From: Elusimicrobia bacterium GWA2_56_46
GTDB lineage: Bacteria > Elusimicrobiota > Elusimicrobia > Elusimicrobiales > UBA9959
Length of the DNA stretch: 64,000 nucleotides
Assembly: GCA_001799575.1 (NCBI GenBank)
Contig: MGTT01000010.1
Coordinates: 46,272 to 110,271 of the forward strand
Direction: 5' to 3'
Part shown: positions 14,376 through 22,676 of the stretch, piece by piece
Layout of the letters: every line of letters begins with the position of its first letter
Position numbering within the stretch: the first letter of the stretch is position 1
Made by a program: the position numbers and the translations under genes
The notes under the pieces: generated by a model
Database searches by the model: none
The model's input: the letters and a program-made list of their open reading frames with translations, nothing else
Told to the model about the DNA's origin: nothing

Positions 14376-16592
14376 ATGGAGCCGGGAGAGCAGGGCATTA
14401 AGAAGTGGCTTTTCGATTCGCCGTTTCCGGCGGGGGCGCTGCTGTTTGTTTCGGCCTGCCTGGTGTGGCTCTACTGCCTGCCGCCGGGACTGGCGCCTTA
14501 CCGCGACGCCGGCGAAATGGCCTGCGACGTCTATACCCTGGGCATAGCCCACCAGCCCGGCTACCCGCTTTATATCCTCTCCGCCAAACTGGCCTCGCTC
14601 CTCCTGCCCGGTAATTTCGCCTATAAACTCAATCTCTTCTCCGCCCTGGCCGGCCTTGCCGCCCTGCTGTCCCTCTATTTCCCCCTCGCCGCCCGCTTCG
14701 GCGTGCTGCCCGCTTTCGCCGCCGTTCTGCTGTTCTCGCTCAATTTCACCATGCAGACGGTTTCCAGCGTTTCCGAGATGTACGCTCTTAATATTCTTCT
14801 GGCGGCGGTTTTGCTTTGGCTGGCGCTGTCGTTCGAGGACGTCTGGAGCCGGCGACGGCTGTGGCTTGGCGCCTACCTGCTGGGCCTTGCCATGACCAAT
14901 CGTATGGACATCGTTCTGATGGCTCCGGCCTTGGCTCTTGCCGTCTGGCCCGGATTAAAAACCTCGCCTTTTCCGGCGGCGGTAAAAACCGTCTCCGGGG
15001 CCGCGCTATTCTGGCTGGCCGGGTTTTCGCTGTATCTCTATCTCCCGATCCGCTCCGGGACATTTCCGCTTTTTGACTGGAGCCATCCGGCCGACCTCGG
15101 GACTTTTCTTTCGGTCATCACGCGCAAAAGCTACGGTTCGACTCTGGATCTCATCTCCCGGAATTACGCCGCCGGCGAGCTGTTCTGGCCTAATATGAAA
15201 CATTACGCCCTTCATCTGGTCCGGAATTTCAATTTCGCGCTTGGCTTCGCTTTAGCGGGGCTGCTCTCGGAATTCTATCAGAACCGCCGGCGCGCCTTAT
15301 GGATGCTCGCGTTTTTCATAGTGCCGGGCCCGGTGTTCCTTTACATGGCCAATATGCCGCCCAATCCTCACGCTCTGGCCATCGTGGAGCCGTATTACCT
15401 CCTGCCGGATATAGCGGTGCTGTTCTGGATCGCCGCCGGGCTGGCCTATTTTTGGAGGGATGAGGGATTAGGGATGAGGGATGAGGACCGAAAAAATCTC
15501 CCCACGTCTTTCTCCTCATCCCTCATCTTTCATCCCTCATCCTTACGGCCCTGGGCCGTCGCCGCCGCTGCGGCGGCGTGCGTCGTCCTGGCCGCCGCGC
15601 GGAACTTGCCGTACTCCAACCGGCGGACGCTTTTTGCGGCGGAAGACTGGGCGGCGGACGCCATGAAGAGCGTTCCGCCGGGAACTTCCCTTGCGGCCAA
15701 GAAAGACGTGCAGCTTTTTACGCTTTGGTATCTTCAGACGGTGCGGGGCTTGCGGCCGGATCTGAAGATCGTGGCGCAGGGCCTCAGCGGGTCGCCGTGG
15801 TACCGTAACTCCATGGGTCTGAGCCGGCCGGAACTGAAGCTTTTTAATCTTAACTCCGGCGGAGCGGCTGAATGGGAAAATTTCAGCAAATCCAATCCCG
15901 GGGGCTTTTACGCCACCCTTGACGCCGAACTGCCGGCCGGGTTGGAAACCGCGCAGCGCGGACTCGTGAATGCGCTTTACGATAAAAGCGGGCCGTACGA
16001 TCTGTGGCGCTTTTATAATTTCAGATGGCTGAACGGGAAGTATAATGATTTTTTCGCGAAAGACCTGGGCGCCGCGTATGCGTCGGGCATTGTGGCGCGC
16101 GCGGCCTGGCTCAACGGCAGGGGCGGTTTAACCGGGGAGGAAGCCGGGCGGCTTGAACTTGCGCGCGTAATGGATCCCGATAATCCGGACGCGCCCCTTT
16201 ATCTTGGCTTTTATTACGCCCGTCTTAACGACTGGGTAAAGGCCGGAGGATATTTCCGACGATCCGCGGACGTTTATGAGCGTCTCCTCGGCCTTGCCGG
16301 GGAGTATTACGCCCTGCCGGAGGCTAAAAACGGCCTGCGCAGGGCCGGAGCCTACGCCTGGCTCAATTACGGCGTGGCGCTGGAGAAGACTGGCGATACG
16401 CCGGGTGCCGAGAATTCCTACAGGCGGGCGCTGGCGGCCGATCCGGGAATGGCCGAGGCTCATTTCAATATGGCGATACTTTATTGGACTAAGGATCCCA
16501 ACCGGGTCTATGAAGAATTGAAAGCCGCCCTGCGGCTCGACCCCAACCACCAGCGGGCGCGGTATTATCTGAACAGAACCAAACTACAGTAA
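14376..16592 (+). CDS. DUF2723 polytopic membrane protein with C-terminal TPR
   Basis: 738 residues. The N-terminal membrane domain has about ten helices and the DUF2723 signature (DAGEMACDVYTLGIAHQPG, then PLY), related to GT-C glycosyltransferases and protein O-mannosyltransferases. A periplasmic-type soluble region follows, then at least two TPR units (about residues 660–735, AENSYRRALAADPGMAEAHF). A lipid-linked sugar transferase role is plausible but unproven. Residues about 360–391, between two membrane helices, are encoded by an inverted pair of 7-bp repeat arrays (15454–15547) that keep the frame. A -10-like TATAGAAT lies just before the start and there is no clear RBS. Confidence 0.75.
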   Translation: MEPGEQGIKKWLFDSPFPAGALLFVSACLVWLYCLPPGLAPYRDAGEMACDVYTLGIAHQPGYPLYILSAKLASLLLPGNFAYKLNLFSALAGLAALLSLYFPLAARFGVLPAFAAVLLFSLNFTMQTVSSVSEMYALNILLAAVLLWLALSFEDVWSRRRLWLGAYLLGLAMTNRMDIVLMAPALALAVWPGLKTSPFPAAVKTVSGAALFWLAGFSLYLYLPIRSGTFPLFDWSHPADLGTFLSVITRKSYGSTLDLISRNYAAGELFWPNMKHYALHLVRNFNFALGFALAGLLSEFYQNRRRALWMLAFFIVPGPVFLYMANMPPNPHALAIVEPYYLLPDIAVLFWIAAGLAYFWRDEGLGMRDEDRKNLPTSFSSSLIFHPSSLRPWAVAAAAAACVVLAAARNLPYSNRRTLFAAEDWAADAMKSVPPGTSLAAKKDVQLFTLWYLQTVRGLRPDLKIVAQGLSGSPWYRNSMGLSRPELKLFNLNSGGAAEWENFSKSNPGGFYATLDAELPAGLETAQRGLVNALYDKSGPYDLWRFYNFRWLNGKYNDFFAKDLGAAYASGIVARAAWLNGRGGLTGEEAGRLELARVMDPDNPDAPLYLGFYYARLNDWVKAGGYFRRSADVYERLLGLAGEYYALPEAKNGLRRAGAYAWLNYGVALEKTGDTPGAENSYRRALAADPGMAEAHFNMAILYWTKDPNRVYEELKAALRLDPNHQRARYYLNRTKLQ
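15454..15547 (+). repeat. Inverted heptamer arrays inside the DUF2723 gene
   Basis: Five 7-bp units at 15454–15488 (TGAGGGA, TTAGGGA, TGAGGGA and variants) and five complementary units at 15513–15547 (CCCTCAT, CTTTCAT, CCCTCAT, CCTTACG) flank a 24-bp spacer. The DNA can form a long imperfect hairpin. The reading frame passes straight through, adding about 31 residues in a loop between helices. Confidence 0.85.
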
Positions 16593-16680
16593 CCGGTATT
16601 CGGTAATCAGTATCCGGTATTTAAGGAAGTTCCTTATAGTACAGGTTACCGGTTACTGAATACTGGCTACTGGCTGTTAC
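16591..16680. repeat. Inverted heptamer arrays between convergent genes
   Basis: Left array 16591–16622 (units ATTCGGT, AATCAGT, ATCCGGT) and right array 16643–16680 (TTACCGG, TTACTGA, ATACTGG, CTACTGG) are inverted relative to each other around AAGGAAGTTCCTTA. The right array ends inside the stop codon of the minus-strand gene. It may act as a bidirectional transcript end. Confidence 0.8.
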
Positions 16681-17603
16681 TTCGGGAAATATCCGTACCG
16701 GAACTGGAACATGCCGAGGGCGTCCCAGCCGCCCTTGAAAGTCAGGTAGGAAATCTCAAAATTAAGTTTCAGGAGCGTGCCGAGGTGGAAGTTGAAAAGC
16801 TTCGGATTCATAGGCGCGCCCTGCGGGATCATTACTTCGACGCCTATCGGGGAATCCGGTTTCGGCAGCCACATCAGCCCGCCGAACAGCATGCCGGCGG
16901 GTATTGACGGATCGGTGACGCCGTTAAGGCTCATGGCCTGTTTGGAAAGAAATTCGGAAAGCTGGTAGAGGACTTTGGGCATATCCCCGTCCGAATAGCC
17001 CGCGTTAAGGATAAATTTGGGGTGAACCCTTTTCGTAAGGACCACATAGGCGTTGGCGTAGGAGGCGGTTTTTTTGCCGGTCGCTTTGATGGTCAGGTTG
17101 AAAGTTCCGTTTATAGGGGGCTGGGGCGCGTCGCGGAACTGAAAAATACCCTGCACCCCGGACGCCACGGCCGGGCGCCAGCGTCCCTCGGTCTGAACCA
17201 GCATTTTTGTGTCGGCGCTAAGCATCCAGAGGCCCACGCGATCCAGGTAATTGGTTTTCTCCACGGTCCAGTCGTACTTGTTTTTCCCGTAAAGGCGGCC
17301 GATATAGTAGGCGGCGTTGAAGTCAAGTCCCAGGCCTATCGAATTCTTTCCCCGGCCGCGGTAGGCGGTCGGCATGAGCACGATGCCGCTCAGAGGCGCC
17401 TTGGTTTCCCCGTACTGCGCGGGTTTGGACGGCAGGCCGGGTTTTGCGGCCTTTTGAGGCGGCTGGAATAGGGAAGAGGTGGAAAGCATGAGGCCTTCAA
17501 GCGTGGAGGTGCTGGGCGCGGGGATGACCTGCATGATCTGCGCGGCGGCGGGCGCGCTTAAAACGGCGGTCAGGAGCAGCGCTGCGGAAATTGTTTTTTT
17601 CAT
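16677..17603 (-). CDS. Hypothetical outer-membrane or periplasmic protein
   Basis: 308 residues with a clear signal peptide (KTISAALLLTAVLSAPAAA). The mature part has many alternating Gly/aromatic strands (NSIGLGLDFNAAYYIGRLYG; FKGGWDALGMFQFRYGYFPK) and ends in a Tyr/Phe-rich strand. This suggests a beta-rich envelope protein, possibly a barrel. I do not recognise the family. It begins 4 nt after pgpA and may be the last gene of the accB–pgpA operon. Confidence 0.6.
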   Translation of the reverse strand: MKKTISAALLLTAVLSAPAAAQIMQVIPAPSTSTLEGLMLSTSSLFQPPQKAAKPGLPSKPAQYGETKAPLSGIVLMPTAYRGRGKNSIGLGLDFNAAYYIGRLYGKNKYDWTVEKTNYLDRVGLWMLSADTKMLVQTEGRWRPAVASGVQGIFQFRDAPQPPINGTFNLTIKATGKKTASYANAYVVLTKRVHPKFILNAGYSDGDMPKVLYQLSEFLSKQAMSLNGVTDPSIPAGMLFGGLMWLPKPDSPIGVEVMIPQGAPMNPKLFNFHLGTLLKLNFEISYLTFKGGWDALGMFQFRYGYFPK

Positions 17604-17607
17604 ATGG

Positions 17608-18132
17608 TTACCTGCCGAGCCAGAACATCATCAGAAGCCGTGTAAGCAGGTTCGCTTCGATGCCTGCGAGCGCGTCGTCGAACACTATGCCGAAACCGCC
17701 GGCGAGATTCGTCTCAAGCTTTTTTATGGGCCAGGGCTTGAGGGTATCCAATATTCTAAAAAAAATGAACGCGGATGTTAAGGAAAATATCGTGCGTTCC
17801 ATGAACGCCACCGCTATCCAGTATCCTAGAACCTCGTCTATTACGATGCGCGGATCGTCGTGCGTGCCGTACAGCCGGGAGGCCCTGCCCGCCGTCCGGA
17901 CCGATAAAAAAAAGAACGCCGCCAGGAAAACGCCGCAGGCCGGGCCGCTTTCCGGCAGAAAAGGAGTCAGCAGGACGGCCAGAGCCGTTCCCATAAAACC
18001 GGCGCCGGTGAATTTCCTGAACCCCGTCAGTTTCCCCGGAATAAGGCTGATATAAAAACCGGTGGCCAGGAATTCCACGAGTTTGTCGGAGAACGTTATT
18101 CCGGAAACGCGCCAGCGCGGGTTATCCGGCAT
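17608..18132 (-). CDS. pgpA: Phosphatidylglycerophosphatase A
   Basis: 174 residues from the ATG at 18132 (TGATG overlap with pgsA; a GTG one codon earlier is possible). PgpA signatures are IVIDEVLGYWIA, FRILDTLKPWPIK and GGFGIVFDDALAGI, with three to four membrane helices. It dephosphorylates phosphatidylglycerol phosphate, the product of the adjacent PgsA, at the inner membrane. The pairing of consecutive pathway enzymes supports both calls. Confidence 0.92.
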   Translation of the reverse strand: MPDNPRWRVSGITFSDKLVEFLATGFYISLIPGKLTGFRKFTGAGFMGTALAVLLTPFLPESGPACGVFLAAFFFLSVRTAGRASRLYGTHDDPRIVIDEVLGYWIAVAFMERTIFSLTSAFIFFRILDTLKPWPIKKLETNLAGGFGIVFDDALAGIEANLLTRLLMMFWLGR

Positions 18133-18743
18133 CACGTTTTTTTCTCGCTCCAGGATTTTCTGATCAGTTCCCGGTGGTGATAAATATAGATGAGGCCGCT
18201 TATCAGCGTGACGAGCGCGGTGAGCACCGTGAGATCATGGGCGATCCTGCCGGAAGATCCGGCCAGCCCGGTCAGCCAGTGCGCGTCCACCGGGTTTTTA
18301 CGGAGCCACGCTTTAAGGACCAGCAGCGCCAGGATTATGAACGCGGAGGTCAGCTGCACCGCGGTCTTCAGTTTGCCGGCCGCTTCGGCTTTCATGGCTT
18401 CGCCGTGCAGGGCCGCGAGCACCCTCAGTGTTGAAATGGTGAACTCTCTCAGCAGGATGATGAAGACGGCCCAAAGCGGTATGGTCAGTTCCCGTATCGA
18501 AGCGAAAGCGAGAAAGGTCGCCAGGATCAGGATCTTGTCGGCCAGGGGATCCACGATGGCGCCGAAGCGGGTGGTGGTGTGCGTGTGCCGGGCTATGGCG
18601 CCGTCCAGATAGTCGGAGATGCTGGCTACCGTCAGGAGAATGAACGCGGCTATGACCGACCAGAAACCGCGGTTAAAGATCAATGCAAAGATCAGGAGGC
18701 TCAGGAACATCCTCATGAGAGTTATGCGGTTGGCGAGAGTCAT
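18132..18743 (-). CDS. pgsA: CDP-diacylglycerol–glycerol-3-phosphate 3-phosphatidyltransferase
   Basis: 203 residues. The CDP-alcohol phosphotransferase motif D(x)2DG(x)2AR(x)8G(x)3D(x)3D is complete: DYLDGAIARHTHTTTRFGAI followed by VDPLAD. Several membrane helices. It makes phosphatidylglycerol phosphate. The start ATG overlaps the lolA stop by 1 nt and the 3' end overlaps pgpA. Confidence 0.93.
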   Translation of the reverse strand: MTLANRITLMRMFLSLLIFALIFNRGFWSVIAAFILLTVASISDYLDGAIARHTHTTTRFGAIVDPLADKILILATFLAFASIRELTIPLWAVFIILLREFTISTLRVLAALHGEAMKAEAAGKLKTAVQLTSAFIILALLVLKAWLRKNPVDAHWLTGLAGSSGRIAHDLTVLTALVTLISGLIYIYHHRELIRKSWSEKKT

Positions 18744-19525
18744 TAATTTTTAAACTCCAGCACTTCGGTGCCTTTGGGCGGAACGAACCTGAAGAGCGCT
18801 TTGTCCAGGGTAATGTTCCTTTCCGGGCTTTCCAGCACGGTTTTGATAGTGGTTTTGTCCACGGTCAAAGCCGCTTCGGCCGGGAAATAATCGGTGGAGG
18901 AAAGCGCCAGTTCCAGCGTGTAAAGTCCGGGGTCGTTTTTCGGGGTGAAAATCATTTTGATGTGATACGGCGCGGCCTTGTTCTTTGAAACCCTGAGGTT
19001 GTTCCGGGCTGTCAGGCCCGCGTAATTGCCTAAATCCATGATGCCGGAAAAGTTGCTGCTCTGGTTGGTTTTCCAGGCGTCCCAGGAAGTGCGCACGGCC
19101 TGGGAGTCTTCCGGCTTGTAGACCCAGAGTTCTTTTTTATCGGTATAGACCAGCTGGCGCGCCGGTTTGATGTGTTCTATCTTCAGCAGATCCGGTTTTA
19201 TGTAACTCAGGATCCCTTCTATGTGTTGTTTTATTCCGGCGTCCGAAAAATCCACTTCCTGCGTGAAGCGCGTACGGAGGGTTTGAAGTTTCGCGTCCCA
19301 GTCCTTAAGGCCGGAGACGGCCCGGGTCTCCAGTTCCTTTTCCTCCGACCCCGCGGTTCCGGGAATGTTTTTTTGGGGGACGGCCGGCTTTGCCGCCGCG
19401 TTCGGTTTCAGCGTCCCTTTTTTTACGGCCTTGGCCGGCTGCTTCGCCGGTTTACCCGCTTCCGCCGCCAGAGCCGGGCTGGTGAAGAGCGTCAGTGCGA
19501 TCAGCAGATTTGAAAATATTTTCAT
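18743..19525 (-). CDS. lolA: LolA-like outer-membrane lipoprotein carrier
   Basis: 260 residues. A signal peptide (SNLLIALTLFTSPALAAEA) is followed by a Lys/Ala/Pro-rich linker (about residues 20–60), longer than in typical LolA. The LolA fold follows: FTQEVDF, LSYIKPDLLKIEHIKP, QLVYTDKKELWVY, and the C-terminal FRFVPPKGTEVLEF. It ferries lipoproteins across the periplasm. It overlaps ftsK by 4 nt (ATGA) and pgsA by 1 nt. The ftsK–lolA order is common in Gram-negatives. Confidence 0.85.
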   Translation of the reverse strand: MKIFSNLLIALTLFTSPALAAEAGKPAKQPAKAVKKGTLKPNAAAKPAVPQKNIPGTAGSEEKELETRAVSGLKDWDAKLQTLRTRFTQEVDFSDAGIKQHIEGILSYIKPDLLKIEHIKPARQLVYTDKKELWVYKPEDSQAVRTSWDAWKTNQSSNFSGIMDLGNYAGLTARNNLRVSKNKAAPYHIKMIFTPKNDPGLYTLELALSSTDYFPAEAALTVDKTTIKTVLESPERNITLDKALFRFVPPKGTEVLEFKN

Positions 19526-21861
19526 TGTGTAATTTCCTTGCTTTCCCGGGCCGGAGTTTCAGGGGCCGATTCCGCGTCGAGATGCCCGCCTATCTTCTCG
19601 AAGTCGATCTCCCAGCGGTTGGATCCCTCCGGCTTGCGTATGAAGCCGTTGGTTTCAAGGATGCTCAAAAGGTTGGTAGCGCGGGCCGAGGAGCCGAAAT
19701 GGGCTTTCAGGAGATCCTGGGAAACCCGGCGGCGTTCAAGAATGAGGCGCATGGCGTTGATAAGTTCTTCCGAACTGCCGCCGCTGCCGCCCATGGACTT
19801 TTCCTCCTCCTCCACTAGGGGCAGATAATGGGGTTTTGCCTGGGCCCTCAGGTAATCCGCCACTTTTCGTATCTCGTCCTCGGAAACGTAGGCGCCCTGG
19901 ACGCGGACCGGTTTCTGGGCGTCTATGGCCAGGTACAGCAGATCTCCGCGGCCGATCAGTGATTCGGCGCCGGGCGTATCCAGGATGACGCGCGAATCGG
20001 TCTTGGAGGTTACCTGCAGGGCGACTCTGGACGGCAGATTGGCTTTTATAACGCCCGTTATGATGTCCACGGACGGCCGCTGGGTCGCCAGCACCAGGTG
20101 TATGCCCACGGCCCGGGCCATCTGGGCCAGGCGCTGGATGGCGTCTTCCACGACATTCTTTACCTGGAGGATGAGATCCGCCAGCTCGTCTATGACCACT
20201 ACGATGTAGTGTTCCTGCGGTTCGCCGTTGGCGAGAGCCCATTTATTATACGACGCTATGTTCTTGACCTTGGCCCGTTCAAATTTTATGTAGCGCTTCT
20301 CCATGACGCGGGTCAGCGCCAGCAGGGATTTGGCCGCTTCTTTCGGGTCGGTGACGACGGAAACCCTGTCGGGAGTTTCCTTGGGATCGTAAAGGTACGG
20401 GATGTCCTCGTAGAAAGTCAGTTCCAGCCGCTTGGGGTCTATGAACAGGAATTTGACTTCGTCCGGCGTGTTGCGGTAGATGATGGAAAGGATAAGAGCC
20501 TGCATGAACACGCTCTTGCCGCTGTTCGTGGCGCCGGCGACCAGCAGATGGGGCATAGTCTCAAGGTTGGCGGTGGCTATGGAGCCTTCCGCGTGCCGGC
20601 CGAGGCAGAAAGCGAGGACGTCCCTGCTCTCGTTGAAAGCGGAGCTTTCCAGCACCTCGCGCAGGCATACCTTGGCCCGCTTGTTGTTGGGGATCTCGAA
20701 CCCGATCGCCGATTTCCCGGGGATCGGGGCTATCACGCGGATGCCGCCGGAAGATTTCATGGCCAGCGCCACGTCGTTTGAAAGCGAGACGATCGAACTG
20801 ATCTTTACTCCCGGCGCGGGCGTAACCTCGTAGCGGGTGATAACGGGGCCCGGGTAGACGCCGGAGACGGTTATAGAGATGCCGAAGCTCCTGAAAGTGT
20901 CCGCGAGCAGATTCTGGGAGGAATTTATCTCTTCGTTGGTGGGGCCGACGAAACCCTGTCTGGAGGGTTCTTCCAGGAGGCTGGTAGGCGGTAATTTGAA
21001 GTCCTTGAAATGGCCTTCCACTTTGGCGTGAACCGCCGTCGGGGCGCCCGCGGCCTCTGGCGCCGGGGTCTTGCGGGACTGCGGAGCGGCGGGCTTGGAT
21101 TCCTTTTCTTTATGAGCCGGGGCTTCCGTCTCTGTCCGCACTACCCGGGGCCCGGGATCAGGAAGCAGCGGCTCGGAACTCGCGGCTCGCGGCTCGGGGA
21201 TGGGGAGTGCCGTGTAGGCGGGGCCTTCGGACGCTTCTTTGTCCGAGATGATCTTAAGCCTGGACTTGAGCTGGGAGCGGGCCGCTGCCCAGTCGCGGTA
21301 ATCCGCCGCTATCGCGGAAGAGACGGTTTTGTAGACTTTCAGCCAGGAGATCTTGAACAGGAGCTGCAGGCCGGTGAATAGTATGACGCCGGAGAAAAGG
21401 GCCGCCCCCAGGGAACCGAACATCTTGGCCAGTATGCCTTCGAGGGCGTAGCCCAGCCAGCCACCGTCAAAGACCTCGGCGCCGAAGCGGGCGGAGAGGA
21501 GGTCTATTATCGAGGAAATGGAGCCGAGCAGCATGAAAGCGCCAAGGATAAGCGTCATGACGCCTTTATGCGGTTTATTGAGTTTCAGCAGGATGGCGAT
21601 GAGGCCGTAGAGGAGGATGAGAGGAAAAAAATAGGCGGTCTGGCCCAGGAAAGCGAAAAGTCCTTTCGAGACCGCGCTTCCGATGATCCCCTTTGGGGTT
21701 CCGCTGAACAGCAGCCAGATGAACCAGACGCTGAAAGCGAAAGAGAGAAGCCAGTATACCGCGTAAAAGAGGCCGCCCGGTTTTTTCTTTCCGCCCGGCG
21801 CCGCGAACCTGTTCCTGGCGAAGCCCCGCTCTTTGGGCTCTTTCGTCTTGATTTCCGGCAT
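19522..21861 (-). CDS. ftsK: DNA translocase FtsK/SpoIIIE
   Basis: 779 residues. Four or more N-terminal membrane helices (about residues 30–190) precede a Pro/Ala-rich linker (about 225–290). The RecA-like motor follows, with Walker A VAGATNSGKSV and Walker B YIVVVIDELADLI. The C-terminal gamma winged helix (EELINAMRLILERRRVSQDL) reads polarity sequences. It pumps chromosome ends through the septum. Part of the linker (residues about 220–236) is encoded by a 7-bp repeat array (21154–21202). Confidence 0.95.
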   Translation of the reverse strand: MPEIKTKEPKERGFARNRFAAPGGKKKPGGLFYAVYWLLSFAFSVWFIWLLFSGTPKGIIGSAVSKGLFAFLGQTAYFFPLILLYGLIAILLKLNKPHKGVMTLILGAFMLLGSISSIIDLLSARFGAEVFDGGWLGYALEGILAKMFGSLGAALFSGVILFTGLQLLFKISWLKVYKTVSSAIAADYRDWAAARSQLKSRLKIISDKEASEGPAYTALPIPEPRAASSEPLLPDPGPRVVRTETEAPAHKEKESKPAAPQSRKTPAPEAAGAPTAVHAKVEGHFKDFKLPPTSLLEEPSRQGFVGPTNEEINSSQNLLADTFRSFGISITVSGVYPGPVITRYEVTPAPGVKISSIVSLSNDVALAMKSSGGIRVIAPIPGKSAIGFEIPNNKRAKVCLREVLESSAFNESRDVLAFCLGRHAEGSIATANLETMPHLLVAGATNSGKSVFMQALILSIIYRNTPDEVKFLFIDPKRLELTFYEDIPYLYDPKETPDRVSVVTDPKEAAKSLLALTRVMEKRYIKFERAKVKNIASYNKWALANGEPQEHYIVVVIDELADLILQVKNVVEDAIQRLAQMARAVGIHLVLATQRPSVDIITGVIKANLPSRVALQVTSKTDSRVILDTPGAESLIGRGDLLYLAIDAQKPVRVQGAYVSEDEIRKVADYLRAQAKPHYLPLVEEEEKSMGGSGGSSEELINAMRLILERRRVSQDLLKAHFGSSARATNLLSILETNGFIRKPEGSNRWEIDFEKIGGHLDAESAPETPARESKEITQ
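21154..21202 (-). repeat. Heptamer array inside the ftsK linker
   Basis: On the plus strand successive units GCCCGGG, ATCAGGA, AGCAGCG, GCTCGGA, ACTCGCG, GCTCGCG, GCTCGGG keep an exact 7-bp register. They encode the Pro/Ala/Ser linker (PIPEPRAASSEPLLPDPGP). No inverted partner array is apparent. Confidence 0.65.
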
Positions 21862-21896
21862 AAGGTTGCAGAAGGGCGGGGCGGAGCTCGGTCTTC

Positions 21897-22112
21897 CTAT
21901 TGCCCTTTGATCCTGTAATTGAGATCCTGAGGATACAAAGCTACCTTGCCCTGAGCGGCAAGCCAGCCCAGCGCCAGATAGAGAGCGGAGCTGGAAAGGT
22001 GCAGCTTGAGCTTTAGGTCCCAGGAGGTGGTTTCCTCTCCGCCTTTAAGAAGATCGGCTATCTTGCCGGCGGTTTGGGCCACGGTATCGGTGAATTTGGC
22101 TGTTTCGTTCAT
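21897..22112 (-). CDS. DUF2582 winged-helix protein
   Basis: 71 residues with the compact winged-helix pattern of the DUF2582 family: AQTAGKIADLL, then TSWDLKLKLHLSSSALYLAL, GWLAAQGKV, and a wing ending in a Lys/Arg-rich tail. Members of this family are small putative regulators without known ligand. It overlaps accB by 4 nt, so it is translated with the biotin carrier protein gene. Confidence 0.75.
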   Translation of the reverse strand: MNETAKFTDTVAQTAGKIADLLKGGEETTSWDLKLKLHLSSSALYLALGWLAAQGKVALYPQDLNYRIKGQ

Positions 22113-22603
22113 TTTATAAGGAAGAGATCCTGATTCGGTTCCACGGGTTTTCCGTTTTCAGAAAGCACTTTTTCTATCACGCAGTTCTTTTCGGCTTTCA
22201 GTTCGTTGAAGACTTTCATGGCCTCCAGGACGCAGATGACCTGTCCTTCTTTCACGGCGTCGCCTTCCCGGACATAGGGAGGGCTGGACGGAGAAGGCGC
22301 GCGGTAGAAGATCCCGGACATAGGGGCCTTTATTGTTTCCCCTTCCGGGGCCGGCCGGACGGCCGGGGCCGCGGCGGGACCCGTCTTTGCCGCGGCGGCC
22401 GGGGCGGCGGGCGCGTGGGCCGCGAAAACGGGGATGGGCTGCACGGTCTGATTGTGCTTGCGCACAAGTTTTATATAAGTGGCGTCTTTGGAAAACTCCA
22501 CTACTTCCAGTTTATTGGCGTTCATGAACTGGTAAAACTTCTGCACCTGTTCGAAAGCCGTTTCAAGCTGCTTCGGGTTCTTTTCGGGACTTAACTTTTT
22601 CAT
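22109..22603 (-). CDS. accB: Biotin carboxyl carrier protein of acetyl-CoA carboxylase
   Basis: 164 residues. A helical N-terminus and an Ala/Pro-rich hinge (about residues 70–98) precede the biotinyl domain, where VLEAMKVFNE carries the biotinylated Lys (AMKV in place of the usual AMKM). It supplies the carboxyl carrier for fatty acid synthesis. It is the first gene of the accB–DUF2582–ftsK–lolA–pgsA–pgpA run; a heptamer hairpin separates it from pnp. Confidence 0.9.
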   Translation of the reverse strand: MKKLSPEKNPKQLETAFEQVQKFYQFMNANKLEVVEFSKDATYIKLVRKHNQTVQPIPVFAAHAPAAPAAAAKTGPAAAPAVRPAPEGETIKAPMSGIFYRAPSPSSPPYVREGDAVKEGQVICVLEAMKVFNELKAEKNCVIEKVLSENGKPVEPNQDLFLIK

Positions 22604-22629
22604 GTTTTTATTATACCTGCCTCAGGGTG

Positions 22630-22666
22630 CCCGGTTCAGGGTTCGCGATCGAACCCTGAACCCGGG
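22630..22666. repeat. Heptamer palindrome between accB and pnp
   Basis: An almost perfect palindrome built from 7-bp units (GGTTCAG, GGTTCGC, GATCGAA, CCCTGAA, CCCGGGC), with one bulged base. It lies 10 bp 3' of the pnp stop and just 5' of accB. It could terminate the accB-upstream direction or stabilise the pnp transcript end. Confidence 0.75.
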
Positions 22667-22676
22667 CGGCAGTTCC

